Assembly (NCBI RefSeq): GCF_017312365.1 | Contig: NZ_BLJI01000036.1 | Coordinates: forward strand, 1 to 43,488 | Source of the DNA: Chroococcus sp. FPU101 | Lineage (GTDB): Bacteria > Cyanobacteriota > Cyanobacteriia > Cyanobacteriales > Microcystaceae | Direction of reading: 5' to 3' | DNA length: 43,488 bases | Part shown: piece after piece, positions 7,717 to 16,554 of the stretch | Position numbering within the stretch: position 1 is the first letter of the stretch | How the letters are laid out: every line of letters begins with the position of its first letter | The notes under the pieces: generated by a model | What the model was told of the DNA's origin: nothing | What the model saw: the letters and a program-made list of their open reading frames with translations, nothing else | The model's database searches: none | Program-made: the position numbers and the translations under genes

Positions 7717-9411
7717 TTAGTTAAGAATGCCCCAATCTTTTAATCTTTGTTTGACTGCTTCAATGGGAACGGCAAGACCGCAACCGAGTTGAAGCGAGGA
7801 AGTATCAAAGCTGTCTGGTAGAGGTGCATTAGAGCAATATAAACCAGCTTGCGACACGACTCCCACTACTTGATTATCTGATGTTAGAACTGGCCCTCCC
7901 GAAAAACCAGACCCGATGGCGATACTCATCATGATTTGTTGTTCAGTGACTTGACGTACCGTACCTTTCGCTAAAACCCAATCACCTTTGATCACTGGAT
8001 TTCCAATTACTTTAATCGGTAAATCAATGATACCAACGGCAGAAGCGAGGGAAAAAGGTTTAATATCTTTTGGTGGGTTTGTGACTTCTATGACTGCTAA
8101 ATCTATCCAGTCATCTTGTGGCGCAACTTTAACAATTTTGGCGGTTTGACGGCGGCGAATTTGTCCCGTATTAGGCGTACTATAAAATTCTACTGTGATA
8201 CGATCAGCTTTTTTCAAGGTTTTACTTGAGTCAATCACAACATGACGGTTAGTGACAATCCATATTTTATTATCTTTTCGTTTAACAATCCAACCTGTAC
8301 CAATGCCATTAAAGGTTTTACCCAGAGCAAAAATTTTGACAATTGAGCGTTTAGTGGGAGCCAAAGGATCTATCCTAATACTAGGGATTTGTTCGGGCAT
8401 TTCTAGTAGATTTGAATTGTTCCGAATCGCTAAACCTCTTTCTAATTCAGCCGCATAAACTTTAGCCTCGACTAATTCTGGATCGAGTTTAGAGGCTTGT
8501 TGACAGTCTTTTAAAGCTTCTTCAAATTGTTTTTGATGAATTTGAGTTAAACAAAGGTTTTTATAGATTTTGGCATTTTTAGGACTCAATTCACTAGCTT
8601 TTTTATAAGCTATATAAGCACTATCTAAGTCTTTTTGATCATAAAATGCTTCGCCCAATAAGTTATATAAGTTTCCATTTCTCGGTTCTATTGTAATAGC
8701 CTGTAAATACATTTCAATGGCTTTTTGAAGTTGTTCTAATTTTTGATAAGTTTCTCCCAAATTTTGAGCGATTCGAGCATCATCAGGCTTGATGGCTAAA
8801 GCTTTTAGATACATTTCTTCCGCTTTTTGCCATTCTTGTTGTTGACGATATATATTTCCTAATGCGGTATAAGCTTCTAAGTTTTTTGAATCAATTTCAA
8901 TGACTTTTAAATAGTTTTCTTGGGCTTCATCCCATTTTTGCTGTTTAAAAAAAATATTTCCTAAACTTGTATAAGCTTCAATATAGAAAGGTTCTAATTG
9001 AATCGCTTTCTCATAAGCAAAAATCGCCGATTCAAAGGAACTTTTTTGAATGAAAGTATCACCTAATGCTTTGAGAGAGACCGCCACATCAGTATTAGAT
9101 TTAAGATCTGGATTAATCTTAAATGCTTGCTGGTAGCTGCTCTTAGCTTCAGTAAATAGACCCTCTTGTTGCTGAACTTGAGCTAATTTAAAATAAGTTG
9201 TCGCCGAGTGATGATTGAATTGTAATGCAGATTGATAAGCAACGATCGCTTTTTTATTCTCTCCTTGGGTGGTCAACTGTTCGCCTTGAATTCGATACAC
9301 TGTATAAAGCCCATAGAGCAAACCAAAGGGTAAAGCTATCAGCAATGATGCAATGAGTAAAAGCTTAGGTACCCAAGATGATGATTTTTTTGGTGAGGGA
9401 CGCGCTTTCAC
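7717..9411 (-). CDS. Membrane-anchored TPR protein with C-terminal trypsin-like protease domain
   Basis: This 564-residue protein has a basic N-terminus and one membrane segment (about residues 16-37). About eight tetratricopeptide repeats follow (residues 50-330, for example YLKALAIKPDDARIAQNLGE). Residues 352-564 are a chymotrypsin-fold protease with a complete apparent triad: H390 in TNRHVV, D437 in WIDLAV and S504 in GSGFSGGP. The C-terminal FxxxxLQLGCGLAVP block is typical of HtrA-like and cyanobacterial TPR-trypsin proteins. The topology puts TPR and protease in the periplasm or lumen. The TPRs probably bind a partner or substrate. The start is GTG at 9411; only 42 bases separate it from the divergent RND adaptor gene. 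The specificity is unknown. Confidence 0.85.
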   Translation of the reverse strand: MKARPSPKKSSSWVPKLLLIASLLIALPFGLLYGLYTVYRIQGEQLTTQGENKKAIVAYQSALQFNHHSATTYFKLAQVQQQEGLFTEAKSSYQQAFKINPDLKSNTDVAVSLKALGDTFIQKSSFESAIFAYEKAIQLEPFYIEAYTSLGNIFFKQQKWDEAQENYLKVIEIDSKNLEAYTALGNIYRQQQEWQKAEEMYLKALAIKPDDARIAQNLGETYQKLEQLQKAIEMYLQAITIEPRNGNLYNLLGEAFYDQKDLDSAYIAYKKASELSPKNAKIYKNLCLTQIHQKQFEEALKDCQQASKLDPELVEAKVYAAELERGLAIRNNSNLLEMPEQIPSIRIDPLAPTKRSIVKIFALGKTFNGIGTGWIVKRKDNKIWIVTNRHVVIDSSKTLKKADRITVEFYSTPNTGQIRRRQTAKIVKVAPQDDWIDLAVIEVTNPPKDIKPFSLASAVGIIDLPIKVIGNPVIKGDWVLAKGTVRQVTEQQIMMSIAIGSGFSGGPVLTSDNQVVGVVSQAGLYCSNAPLPDSFDTSSLQLGCGLAVPIEAVKQRLKDWGILN

Positions 9412-9453
9412 AATCTTTATATTCGTTTCTTTAAAATTAATCGAGAAAAATCA

Positions 9454-10701
9454 ATGAATGCTGCAACTTTTTTCAAGATTAGGTTAGGTCATTTACTAAT
9501 TATCATTGTAGTTTCTTTAGCTGGCTGCGGGACACCATCTGAGCAATCATCTTCGACTGTCTCCCAAAGAAACACCATTGCCGCCGTTGATGTAGCAATT
9601 GCCAAAGCGGGGAATTTATCTCCTAAACTAGATTATACAGGTAGCACACGACCGATTAAAGAAGTTTCAGTGCGATCGCAAGTTGAAGGACGTTTACTCA
9701 ATCTTACGGTTGATATTGGCGATCAAGTACGGCGCGGTCAACAATTAGGACAAGTTGATGATCGAATTCTAGCAACTCAAGTTTTAGAACAACAAGCCCA
9801 ACTCGCTGCCCTTGATGCGGAACTTTCTAGAGCGAGGATAGAAGTTAATAACGCACGAATTCAGGTAGATCGCTTAAAAATTGAATATCAACAGGCGAAA
9901 AACGATGCTGATCGATTTACCCTCTTAGCGAAAGAGGGGGCGATACCTAAACAACAAGCCGAAGTCGCTGTAACAACGGCTCAACTTGCCCAAAAAGCGA
10001 TTCTCAGCGCACAAGAAGATATCCGTATTGCCGAAAAAGCCGTCGCTAATACGATAGGTAGAATTGCAGCCCAAAAATCAGTTCTCGCTCAAGAACAGCA
10101 ACGACAAGCCTATGCTCAAATTAGCTCACCTCTAACAGGTGTGGTTCTCGAAAAAGTGAGTCAACCTGGAGACTTAATTACAACGGGGGGAGAAATCGTT
10201 AGAATAGGTGATTTTAGTCAAGTTAAAGTGATTATTCCTGTATCTGAATTAGAACTGGCTCAAATTCGTGTCGGGCAACCTGTAAGCATTAAATTAGATG
10301 CTTTTCCTCAACAGACTTTTACAGGATATGTCAGCCGTATTAGTCCAGTCGCTCAGTCTATCACGCGCAATGTTCCAATTGAGATTATTATTGATAATCC
10401 AGATACACAAATCAATGGCGGTTTGTTAGCAAGAGTCAGTTTTCAAAACAACAATTCAAAACAAGTTATTGTCCCAGAATCTGCTTTGATTGAAGAAGAC
10501 GGAAAAACAGTTATTTATGTAGTTCGTGCCACTGAACAAGAAACACCCCAAGTTATACAACAAGTCGTAGAAGTAGGACAACGCAATAACGGTAAAGTAG
10601 AAATTCTTGAAGGTATTCAAGCAGGGGAACGCTTTGTAGCTAAAAGTAGCAAGCCTTTAAAAGATGGTGAACAAGTTAGATTAAGTATTCTCTCAGAATA
10701 A
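9454..10701 (+). CDS. RND efflux periplasmic adaptor lipoprotein (HlyD/AcrA family)
   Basis: This 415-residue protein starts with a lipoprotein signal ending SLAGC (Cys25), so it should be lipidated and face the periplasm. The membrane-fusion-protein order is visible: a first half-lipoyl motif (VRSQVEGRLLNLTVDIGDQVRRGQQLGQVD, residues 73-102), a long alpha-hairpin coiled coil (about 106-215), a second half-lipoyl motif (ISSPLTGVVLEKVSQPGD) and then beta-barrel and membrane-proximal domains. Adaptors of this type link an RND pump to a TolC-like channel. No RND pump gene follows, so it must work with a pump encoded elsewhere. The next gene, 25 bases on, is an unrelated antitoxin. Confidence 0.88.
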   Translation: MNAATFFKIRLGHLLIIIVVSLAGCGTPSEQSSSTVSQRNTIAAVDVAIAKAGNLSPKLDYTGSTRPIKEVSVRSQVEGRLLNLTVDIGDQVRRGQQLGQVDDRILATQVLEQQAQLAALDAELSRARIEVNNARIQVDRLKIEYQQAKNDADRFTLLAKEGAIPKQQAEVAVTTAQLAQKAILSAQEDIRIAEKAVANTIGRIAAQKSVLAQEQQRQAYAQISSPLTGVVLEKVSQPGDLITTGGEIVRIGDFSQVKVIIPVSELELAQIRVGQPVSIKLDAFPQQTFTGYVSRISPVAQSITRNVPIEIIIDNPDTQINGGLLARVSFQNNNSKQVIVPESALIEEDGKTVIYVVRATEQETPQVIQQVVEVGQRNNGKVEILEGIQAGERFVAKSSKPLKDGEQVRLSILSE

Positions 10702-10726
10702 ATTATCTAACAAAATCATTAAAGTT

Positions 10727-11038
10727 ATGCTAGTACAAAATAAAACACAACTACTATCATTACTAAACAAGCATAGGCAAGAAATTCAAGATTTTGGGGT
10801 TGAACGTTGTGGAATTTTTAGCTCTTTCGTACGGGATGCAATTCACGCTCACAGTGATGTTGATATTCTTGTCGTTTTTCAGCCAGAGCGAAAAAGATTT
10901 TATAATTTTATACATCTATCATTTTTTTTAGAAGATTTGTTAGGTCGCTCAGTTGATTTAGTAACAATTGAGTCTTTAAGTCCTTACATTGGTCAACGTA
11001 TTCTTAGCGAGGTTGAATATGTCCCCATCAGCGCGTGA
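10727..11038 (+). CDS. mntA: MNT-type nucleotidyltransferase antitoxin, probably degenerate
   Basis: This 103-residue minimal nucleotidyltransferase belongs to the HEPN/MNT toxin-antitoxin class. In that class MntA inactivates its HEPN RNase partner by adding AMP to it. The DxD pair is present (D44 and D46 in SDVDILV), as are the family blocks FxNFIHLSFFLEDLLGRSVDLV and ESLSPYIGQRIL. The nucleotide-binding GSFxRG motif reads SSFVRD at residues 32-37, so its glycines are lost. The HEPN reading frame starts at 11019 inside this gene's 3' end, the usual overlap, but it is truncated. I infer an orphan, possibly inactive antitoxin. It may be cotranscribed with the RND adaptor. Confidence 0.82.
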   Translation: MLVQNKTQLLSLLNKHRQEIQDFGVERCGIFSSFVRDAIHAHSDVDILVVFQPERKRFYNFIHLSFFLEDLLGRSVDLVTIESLSPYIGQRILSEVEYVPISA

Positions 11039-11144
11039 GTATTTACAACACATCCTATTAGAAAAATTCTTGAGCAAGAATATTAAAGAAAAATATCATT
11101 TTTCTAAATGTTCTTTAGAAGGTTGTTCTAAAAAAAGCCTCTGA
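11019..11144 (+). pseudogene. Truncated HEPN (DUF86) toxin partner of the MNT antitoxin
   Basis: An ATG at 11019 overlaps the MNT gene by 20 bases, the normal layout for this toxin-antitoxin class. The first residues, MSPSAREYLQHILLE, match the N-terminus of DUF86 HEPN toxins. After about 15 codons the family resemblance ends, and the frame stops with TGA at 11142-11144 after 41 codons. The RxxxxH RNase motif and the rest of the fold are absent. The last 49 bases overlap the 3' end of the convergent radical SAM gene. This looks like a toxin gene cut off by deletion or rearrangement. Confidence 0.75.
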
Positions 11145-13693
11145 CGATGTACCCGCAATAAATCAAATTCTTTTTGCGTCACTTGTTCTAACATATAGAT
11201 CACTTGTTCGGGTTGGAGCAAGGTGCCATCATTACGACAACTTCCCACATACCGTAAAACTACTGAGCCTGAATTCAGTGAGTTTAGAGATAATTCATAC
11301 AAACGCTCGCATAAATTGAGTGTTACTTTTTTCCCTGACTTCGTTTTTTTGTGCCACAGTATTTCAGTCTCCTGTAATAGCTGTTCGATCCAATGTTGCC
11401 ACTGCTCAAGGGTATCATCGGTTGCTATGGTAATGTGATACTCGGCTTTTTCGAGTAATTGAGTTGCAGCAGGAGAATTTACATATACTTCCTCTACCCG
11501 ATAGACTGGCAGTTCTAAAGGGAGTTGCGCGACTAATTTTTCTTGAAATGCTTCGACTTCGAGGCGTTGCGTCAGTTCAAAATCGACAATTTCCCCAGCC
11601 CCTGTCGCCCCTAATGGTAACGCATTGGCGATCGATATTCTGGGGCCTGGATGAAAACCCCCTGTAAAAGAAATGGGAATAGCCGCACGTCGAATCACAC
11701 GATCAAATAAGCGAATCATGTCTAAATGACTGATTTGAGCCATTTCGCCTAGTTTGCCAAACCAAACCCGTAGCCGTTGCGATCGCTCTGTATTGGGTTG
11801 AAACTGTCCTGCAAAGGGAGGAACTTCCATAGCAGGGATCACCACATTATGACCAAAATCAACGCCACAGACTCCGCAATGCGAACACCCTTCAAAAGAA
11901 CAATCAGGGACAATTGCCGCCTCTAAAGCCCGATTTAAGTCCTCTTTGAGCCATTTTTTATCTACTCCGCTATCGATGTGATCCCAGGGTAAAGGTGCAT
12001 CTAAAAGTGTTTTAGAATTGAAATGAAATACATTCCATTCACCCGCTTCTACTTGGCGATATTTCCAGCTAAGATCCGCTTCATCAATGGCTTGTGACCA
12101 TGCTCCATAAGCTTGATCGAGGCTTTCCCACCAAGCATCCATCCCCGCGCCGAGTTCCCACGCTCGTTGTACAACAGCAGATAATTTTCGATCACCGCGC
12201 CCGATAAAATCTTCCATTGCAGAAATCCGGACATCAGTATAGTTAACCTTGGCATTTTTAATCGTTTTAAATTCTTGTTTTAGTAACCCCTGTTTGCGGC
12301 TAAATTCTGCCGTTGAAACCGAGTGCCATTGGAAGGGGGTATGGGGTTTTGGAGTAAAGTTAGAAATGGTGATATTAAATTCTAAGGCTTTTCGTTTCGG
12401 CATCCGACATTCTTGTCTGAGCCATCGTACTGTATCAGCAATACCAATCACATCTTCATCGGTTTCCCCAGGCAAACCAATCATAAAATAGAGTTTAACG
12501 CGATCCCATCCCTGTTCAACGGCGGTTTTAATGCCTCTGAGTAGTTCTTCATTGGTTAAACCTTTATTGACGACATCACGCAGTCGTTGGGTACCTGCTT
12601 CGGGGGCAAACGTTAACCCTCCTTGGCGTGTTCCACCCAAGATATTAGCAATGTTTTCATCAAAGCGATCGACTCTCTGACTGGGTAGAGATAAAGTAAT
12701 ATTTTCATCTTTGAGACGGTTTTTCAGTTCCATCCCAACGGCGGGAAGTGCCAAATAATCGGAGCAACTCAAGGAAAGTAGGGAAAATTCGTTATGTCCA
12801 GTCGCTCTCATGCCTTTTTCGATGGTTTCTATCACGTCTGTTGGTTCGACATCTCTAGCAGGACGTGTTAGCATTCCTGGTTGACAAAAACGACATCCTC
12901 TGGTACAGCCGCGACGAATTTCAATAACAAGGCGATCGTGTACTGTTTCAACATAAGGGACTAAACCGATCGAATAGGCTGGTATTGGGGTTGCTACTCG
13001 TCTTAAAATTCTTTTCGGTACATCGGGGCGGTTGGGGTGAACTGAGCCATCGTCTGCTGTATCATAGAACCGAGGCACATAAACCCCTGGAACTTGAGCG
13101 AGATCGAGTAATAATTCTTCTTTACTGAGATTGGCTAATTTTGCTTCCTCGATGATTAACCCAATTTCGGGTAATAGGTGTTCTCCGTCACCAAGGGCAA
13201 TAAAATCAAAGAAATCGGCGTAGGGTTCTGGGTTAGATGTGGCGGTTTGACCACCTGCAAAAATTAAAGGATAGTGTTCTAAGGATCGGTCTTGCCATCT
13301 TTTGGGAATGCCTGCTAGATCAAGCATTTCTAGGATATTTGTGGCACCTAATTCGTAGCTTAAGCTAAATCCTAAGATATCAAAATCGGTTAGGGAACGG
13401 CGGGACTCTAGGGCAAAAAGAGGTGTACTTGTAGCTCTAAGTTTAGCAGCGAGATCGGGTGCAGGTAGATAAGTGCGATCGCAGAGTTGGCGAGGTTGAG
13501 CATTTAGAATGTTATAGAGGATGATATGACCTAGATTAGAAGCCCCTACTTCATAAACTTCAGGATAGGTCAAAACCCATCTAACGTTTGCGCTTTGCCA
13601 CTGTTTATGTTTAGAACCTAACTCATTACCGAGATAGCGAGCGGGTTTCGTAATGTCGGGAGTCAGAATATCTTCTAAAATTACTGCCGCCAT
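11096..13693 (-). CDS. Large radical SAM protein (TIGR03960) fused to DUF2344 (TIGR03936)
   Basis: This is an 865-residue protein. Residues 1-245 are an N-terminal domain of the B12-binding-like type. The radical SAM cluster motif CTRGCRFC supplies C263, C267 and C270. The TIM-barrel follows, with GLTFAPEAGTQRLR and YFMIGLPGETDEDV blocks. A CxxxxCxxCxxC-type cysteine cluster near residue 605 (CSFEGCSHCGVC) may bind a second iron-sulfur cluster or zinc. Residues from about 640 onward match DUF2344, including HLDMIRLFDRVIRRAAIPISFTGGFHPGP. The two halves are separate genes in some bacteria and fused in cyanobacteria. The family is widespread, often near RNase E/G and ribosomal protein genes, and its reaction is unknown. 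A role in RNA or tRNA modification is an inference. Confidence 0.9.
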   Translation of the reverse strand: MAAVILEDILTPDITKPARYLGNELGSKHKQWQSANVRWVLTYPEVYEVGASNLGHIILYNILNAQPRQLCDRTYLPAPDLAAKLRATSTPLFALESRRSLTDFDILGFSLSYELGATNILEMLDLAGIPKRWQDRSLEHYPLIFAGGQTATSNPEPYADFFDFIALGDGEHLLPEIGLIIEEAKLANLSKEELLLDLAQVPGVYVPRFYDTADDGSVHPNRPDVPKRILRRVATPIPAYSIGLVPYVETVHDRLVIEIRRGCTRGCRFCQPGMLTRPARDVEPTDVIETIEKGMRATGHNEFSLLSLSCSDYLALPAVGMELKNRLKDENITLSLPSQRVDRFDENIANILGGTRQGGLTFAPEAGTQRLRDVVNKGLTNEELLRGIKTAVEQGWDRVKLYFMIGLPGETDEDVIGIADTVRWLRQECRMPKRKALEFNITISNFTPKPHTPFQWHSVSTAEFSRKQGLLKQEFKTIKNAKVNYTDVRISAMEDFIGRGDRKLSAVVQRAWELGAGMDAWWESLDQAYGAWSQAIDEADLSWKYRQVEAGEWNVFHFNSKTLLDAPLPWDHIDSGVDKKWLKEDLNRALEAAIVPDCSFEGCSHCGVCGVDFGHNVVIPAMEVPPFAGQFQPNTERSQRLRVWFGKLGEMAQISHLDMIRLFDRVIRRAAIPISFTGGFHPGPRISIANALPLGATGAGEIVDFELTQRLEVEAFQEKLVAQLPLELPVYRVEEVYVNSPAATQLLEKAEYHITIATDDTLEQWQHWIEQLLQETEILWHKKTKSGKKVTLNLCERLYELSLNSLNSGSVVLRYVGSCRNDGTLLQPEQVIYMLEQVTQKEFDLLRVHRQRLFLEQPSKEHLEK

Positions 13694-13767
13694 TCAACCT
13701 CTGGTCACTCAAATGACATATTCTTAGCTTTTCTACTATACCGAATGTTTAACCCTTTTTTGGTTGG

Positions 13768-14124
13768 TTAGGCTGTCATTTGTACTTCTTCGTTTAATGA
13801 GGCTTCAAAAGCAAAGCGATCATCAAAAATGGGTAAAACTCTGTCTAGCTGAGTCAGTTCAAAAATGATCCGCACCGAAGGAGTGATCGAACAGATATTT
13901 AAACGTTTGCCGAGACTTTGAGCTAAACGATAGGAAGACACTAAAGTCATTAAACCCGCACTGTCTAGAAATTCTACTTTTCCCATATCGATGAGATACA
14001 TCGAATAGTTAGGTGATTTAACGGCTTCTGTGAGTTGAGCTTGTAAATCATTGACATTCGCGGCTGTCACATATCCTATAGGTTCAATGGTAACGATCTG
14101 GGGGGGGATAGTTAAACTTCTCAT
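13768..14124 (-). CDS. STAS-domain protein (anti-sigma factor antagonist type)
   Basis: This 118-residue single STAS domain has the phosphorylation motif LDSAGLMTLVSSYR, with S55 as the residue normally phosphorylated by an anti-sigma kinase. In partner switching, the unphosphorylated form binds the kinase and frees its target. No kinase or phosphatase is adjacent, so the partner must be elsewhere. Cyanobacteria also use STAS proteins outside sigma control. The start ATG has a strong AAAGGAG site 7 bases upstream. The stop lies 74 bases before the start of the downstream radical SAM gene, so the two could share a transcript. Confidence 0.88.
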   Translation of the reverse strand: MRSLTIPPQIVTIEPIGYVTAANVNDLQAQLTEAVKSPNYSMYLIDMGKVEFLDSAGLMTLVSSYRLAQSLGKRLNICSITPSVRIIFELTQLDRVLPIFDDRFAFEASLNEEVQMTA

Positions 14125-14653
14125 TGTTTCTCCTTTTGTAACTTATTTTGTTTATCGGAGCGGGGGGTTAGGGTTTATAGATATGTAAATATTATGTAAC
14201 AATTATAGGATTTTAGCTGTTTATTCTACTAAGTTCTCTTTTTTTTATCAATAGTTAACCTACCTTTAACACTTGATTTTGTTTTATTGAGTTTGGTTTT
14301 TGGATTTTCAGATACCTTTTATAATTGAGTTAATCGCCAGATTTTGTTTCCATTGACGATAATGTAGCATTGTATCGGGATTTTTGTAAAAAAAAGTAAA
14401 CCAGACTACGGAACTTATGTCATTTAACTTAAAAATGCTTCTGAGCAAGCAATTAAAGCTTTTTGACAACGAGAGCAAACACTAAGAGTCTTTTATTGTA
14501 GCTCTTAATCTGATAGGATGCTAGATTGACCAAATTCGGGTCAAATATCAGAACGCGGATAATTGTTAAAAAAATATTAATAAAGACAGTTACAATCAGA
14601 TAACGAGTGAATAGCGAATCTTTTAACGATTGGCTTACGTCTGCTGTTAATTA
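14125..14653. promoter_or_regulatory. Divergent intergenic region with a TTGACC inverted repeat
   Basis: This 529-base AT-rich gap separates the divergent STAS and permease genes. I see no gene in it; one ATG frame of 22 codons from 14418 has no support. At 14526-14544, TTGACC and GGTCAA form a perfect 6-bp inverted repeat with a 7-base spacer, 110 bases before the permease start. It is a possible operator with no assigned regulator and does not match the TGATAATCATTATCA-like Zur box. Confidence 0.3.
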
Positions 14654-15691
14654 ATGAAACTCTCGCCTTTGAAGGCAACAATAATGGCTCAAATACAAAA
14701 TGCCTTCACTTTATTTTTAAGTTTGCTAGTAGAAGCGATCCCCTTTCTTTTATTAGGGGTTTTACTCTCTAGTGCGCTGCTAATATTGATCGATGAGCGT
14801 AAATTAATCCAAGGGATGCCCCGTCATCCTTTGCTAGGATCACTCATTGGGAGTTGTATCGGTTTTATTTTTCCCGTTTGTGAATGCGGCAATGTTCCAG
14901 TCGCAAGACGACTACTAATACAAGGGATGCCGACATCTGTAGCCCTTGGATTTTTATTAGCTGCCCCAACCATTAATCCGATCGTCATTTGGGCGACTTG
15001 GACAGCTTTTCGAGATCAGCCAGAAGTTGTTATTTTACGAGTGGTTTTTTCTTTAATGATCGCTACAATCATTAGCTGGATCTTTAGCACTCAAACTAAT
15101 CTCGCTTCAATCTTACAACCCTTTTTAGCTAATCGGATCAACCAATTGCCGCCTACTAAACTATCCCCTGAACCTGTACGTGCTACATCAATGCTATTGC
15201 AGTCAGGGACTTATATTTTAGGCAAAACCGAAAAACCTCTTCGTTTAGACAATAATTTAGCTCTGTTGTCTAATAAAATGAGAGAACCGAAACGTTTCCA
15301 AGCTTTTTTAGATAACGTTGTTCAAGAATTGCGTGAGTTAGGCGGAATGTTAGTGATCGGAAGTGCGATCGCTTCTTGTATCCAAGTCTTTATCCCTCGT
15401 GAAGTAATTTTGAATCTTGGGCAAGATCCGATGACTTCGATTGTGGCTATGATGCTTTTAGCGGGAATTGTCTCGATTTGCTCTACAGTTGATGCTTTTT
15501 TTGCGTTATCCTTTGCTTCTAGCTTTACTACCAGTTCGATTCTAGCTTTTCTCGTTTTTGGCCCGATGATCGATCTCAGAAGTATGGGATTGATGTTATC
15601 AATTTTCCGACCCCGCATCTTGATCTATCTATTTATCTTAGCGGCACAATTAACCTTTATTCTTGCTCTAGTTCATAGTTATTTTTTCTAG
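14654..15691 (+). CDS. Permease of the DUF318 / COG0701 (YraQ, ArsP-like) family
   Basis: This 345-residue integral membrane protein has about eight hydrophobic segments in two halves joined by a polar loop (about residues 165-225). The first half carries FPVCECGNVPVARRLL, and the second half a matching ICSTVDAFFALSF block, as expected for this duplicated family. Some relatives export organoarsenicals (ArsP); most are uncharacterised. The start is uncertain: ATG at 14684 (Met11, MAQIQNAF) has a better upstream AAGG. The next gene starts five bases after the stop and encodes the usual DUF1980 partner, so the two proteins probably form one membrane complex. The substrate is unknown; metal or small-anion transport is only a possibility. 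Confidence 0.85.
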   Translation: MKLSPLKATIMAQIQNAFTLFLSLLVEAIPFLLLGVLLSSALLILIDERKLIQGMPRHPLLGSLIGSCIGFIFPVCECGNVPVARRLLIQGMPTSVALGFLLAAPTINPIVIWATWTAFRDQPEVVILRVVFSLMIATIISWIFSTQTNLASILQPFLANRINQLPPTKLSPEPVRATSMLLQSGTYILGKTEKPLRLDNNLALLSNKMREPKRFQAFLDNVVQELRELGGMLVIGSAIASCIQVFIPREVILNLGQDPMTSIVAMMLLAGIVSICSTVDAFFALSFASSFTTSSILAFLVFGPMIDLRSMGLMLSIFRPRILIYLFILAAQLTFILALVHSYFF

Positions 15692-15696
15692 TCTTT

Positions 15697-16509
15697 ATGA
15701 ATGCAAAAGCTAAGTTCTCTAATAAATTTGTTTATTCTGGCATAGAAAGTTTAGCTCTGTTGGCATGGGGCAGCTTACTCTTAAAATATTCTCTTAGTGG
15801 TCAATTAAAACTTTTAATCCATCCTAATTATTTTGGTTTAGTCTTTGTCACCAGTATCATTTTATTAGTGATCGGTGGCATTAAAACAGGGCAACTCTTC
15901 AAGCAATGGCGCAAAAATAAGTTATCCCCAGTCGACGAAACCATCAAACATATTACTTTGCTTCCCGCAGGTCTAGGTAGTAGTTTACTATTGATCACCG
16001 CTTTACTAGGGTGGATCATTCCTCCCACTCCTCTAACCAGTCACATCGCCTTACAACGTGGTGTTAGTGATGCTCTTTTTGTGAATACTCGCGTACAACC
16101 GCAAGCTTTTCGCGCTACGATTAAACCCGAAGAACGATCGCTCATTGACTGGGTTCGGACACTGAATGTTTATCCTGAACCTGATGCCTATGCGGGAAAA
16201 AAAGTCAAGGTTAGCGGCTTTGTGGTTCATTTGCCAGAACTTCCAGAGAACTATCTGTTTTTAAGTCGTTTTATTCTGACTTGTTGTGCTGTCGATGCTT
16301 ATCCTGTCGGTCTTCCTGTAAAGTTATCCCAAAACCGTAGTTTATATCCCCCCGATACTTGGTTAGAAATAGAAGGCGAAATGATCACCGATACTTTAGC
16401 CGTCGATCCTCAACAGATCAAAGAAACCGCCACCAGTCAACGACAACTCGTCATTAATGCTCAATCTGTTCAAAAAATTCCCACACCTGCTGATCCTTAT
16501 GGCTATTAA
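15697..16509 (+). CDS. TIGR03943 / DUF1980 family permease partner (YcgQ-like)
   Basis: This 270-residue protein has four likely N-terminal membrane segments (about residues 15-33, 47-68, 88-108 and a weaker one). A C-terminal soluble domain follows. It contains GKKVKVSGFVVHLPE and the family hallmark LTCCAVDAYPVGLPV, with two adjacent cysteines at about residues 197-198 that could bind metal or a thiol-reactive ligand. In many bacteria a DUF1980 gene follows a DUF318 permease gene, as here with a five-base gap. That arrangement strongly suggests a two-part transporter. Function is not known. Confidence 0.85.
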   Translation: MNAKAKFSNKFVYSGIESLALLAWGSLLLKYSLSGQLKLLIHPNYFGLVFVTSIILLVIGGIKTGQLFKQWRKNKLSPVDETIKHITLLPAGLGSSLLLITALLGWIIPPTPLTSHIALQRGVSDALFVNTRVQPQAFRATIKPEERSLIDWVRTLNVYPEPDAYAGKKVKVSGFVVHLPELPENYLFLSRFILTCCAVDAYPVGLPVKLSQNRSLYPPDTWLEIEGEMITDTLAVDPQQIKETATSQRQLVINAQSVQKIPTPADPYGY

Positions 16510-16554
16510 CATTGGGAAATTTTTCTGTTTTACTTTTACCCAAATCAAAGCAAA

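Noticed and set aside
7708-7735. TTGGGG/CCCCAA pair across the convergent gene ends as a terminator
   Set aside because: Six base pairs, 16-base loop, no T tail, and it includes coding sequence.
14418-14486. 22-codon ATG frame in the STAS/permease gap
   Set aside because: No ribosome binding site or recognisable sequence; expected by chance in AT-rich DNA.
14526-14544. TTGACC/GGTCAA repeat as a Zur box for the permease pair
   Set aside because: It does not match the cyanobacterial Zur consensus, so no metal regulator is claimed.
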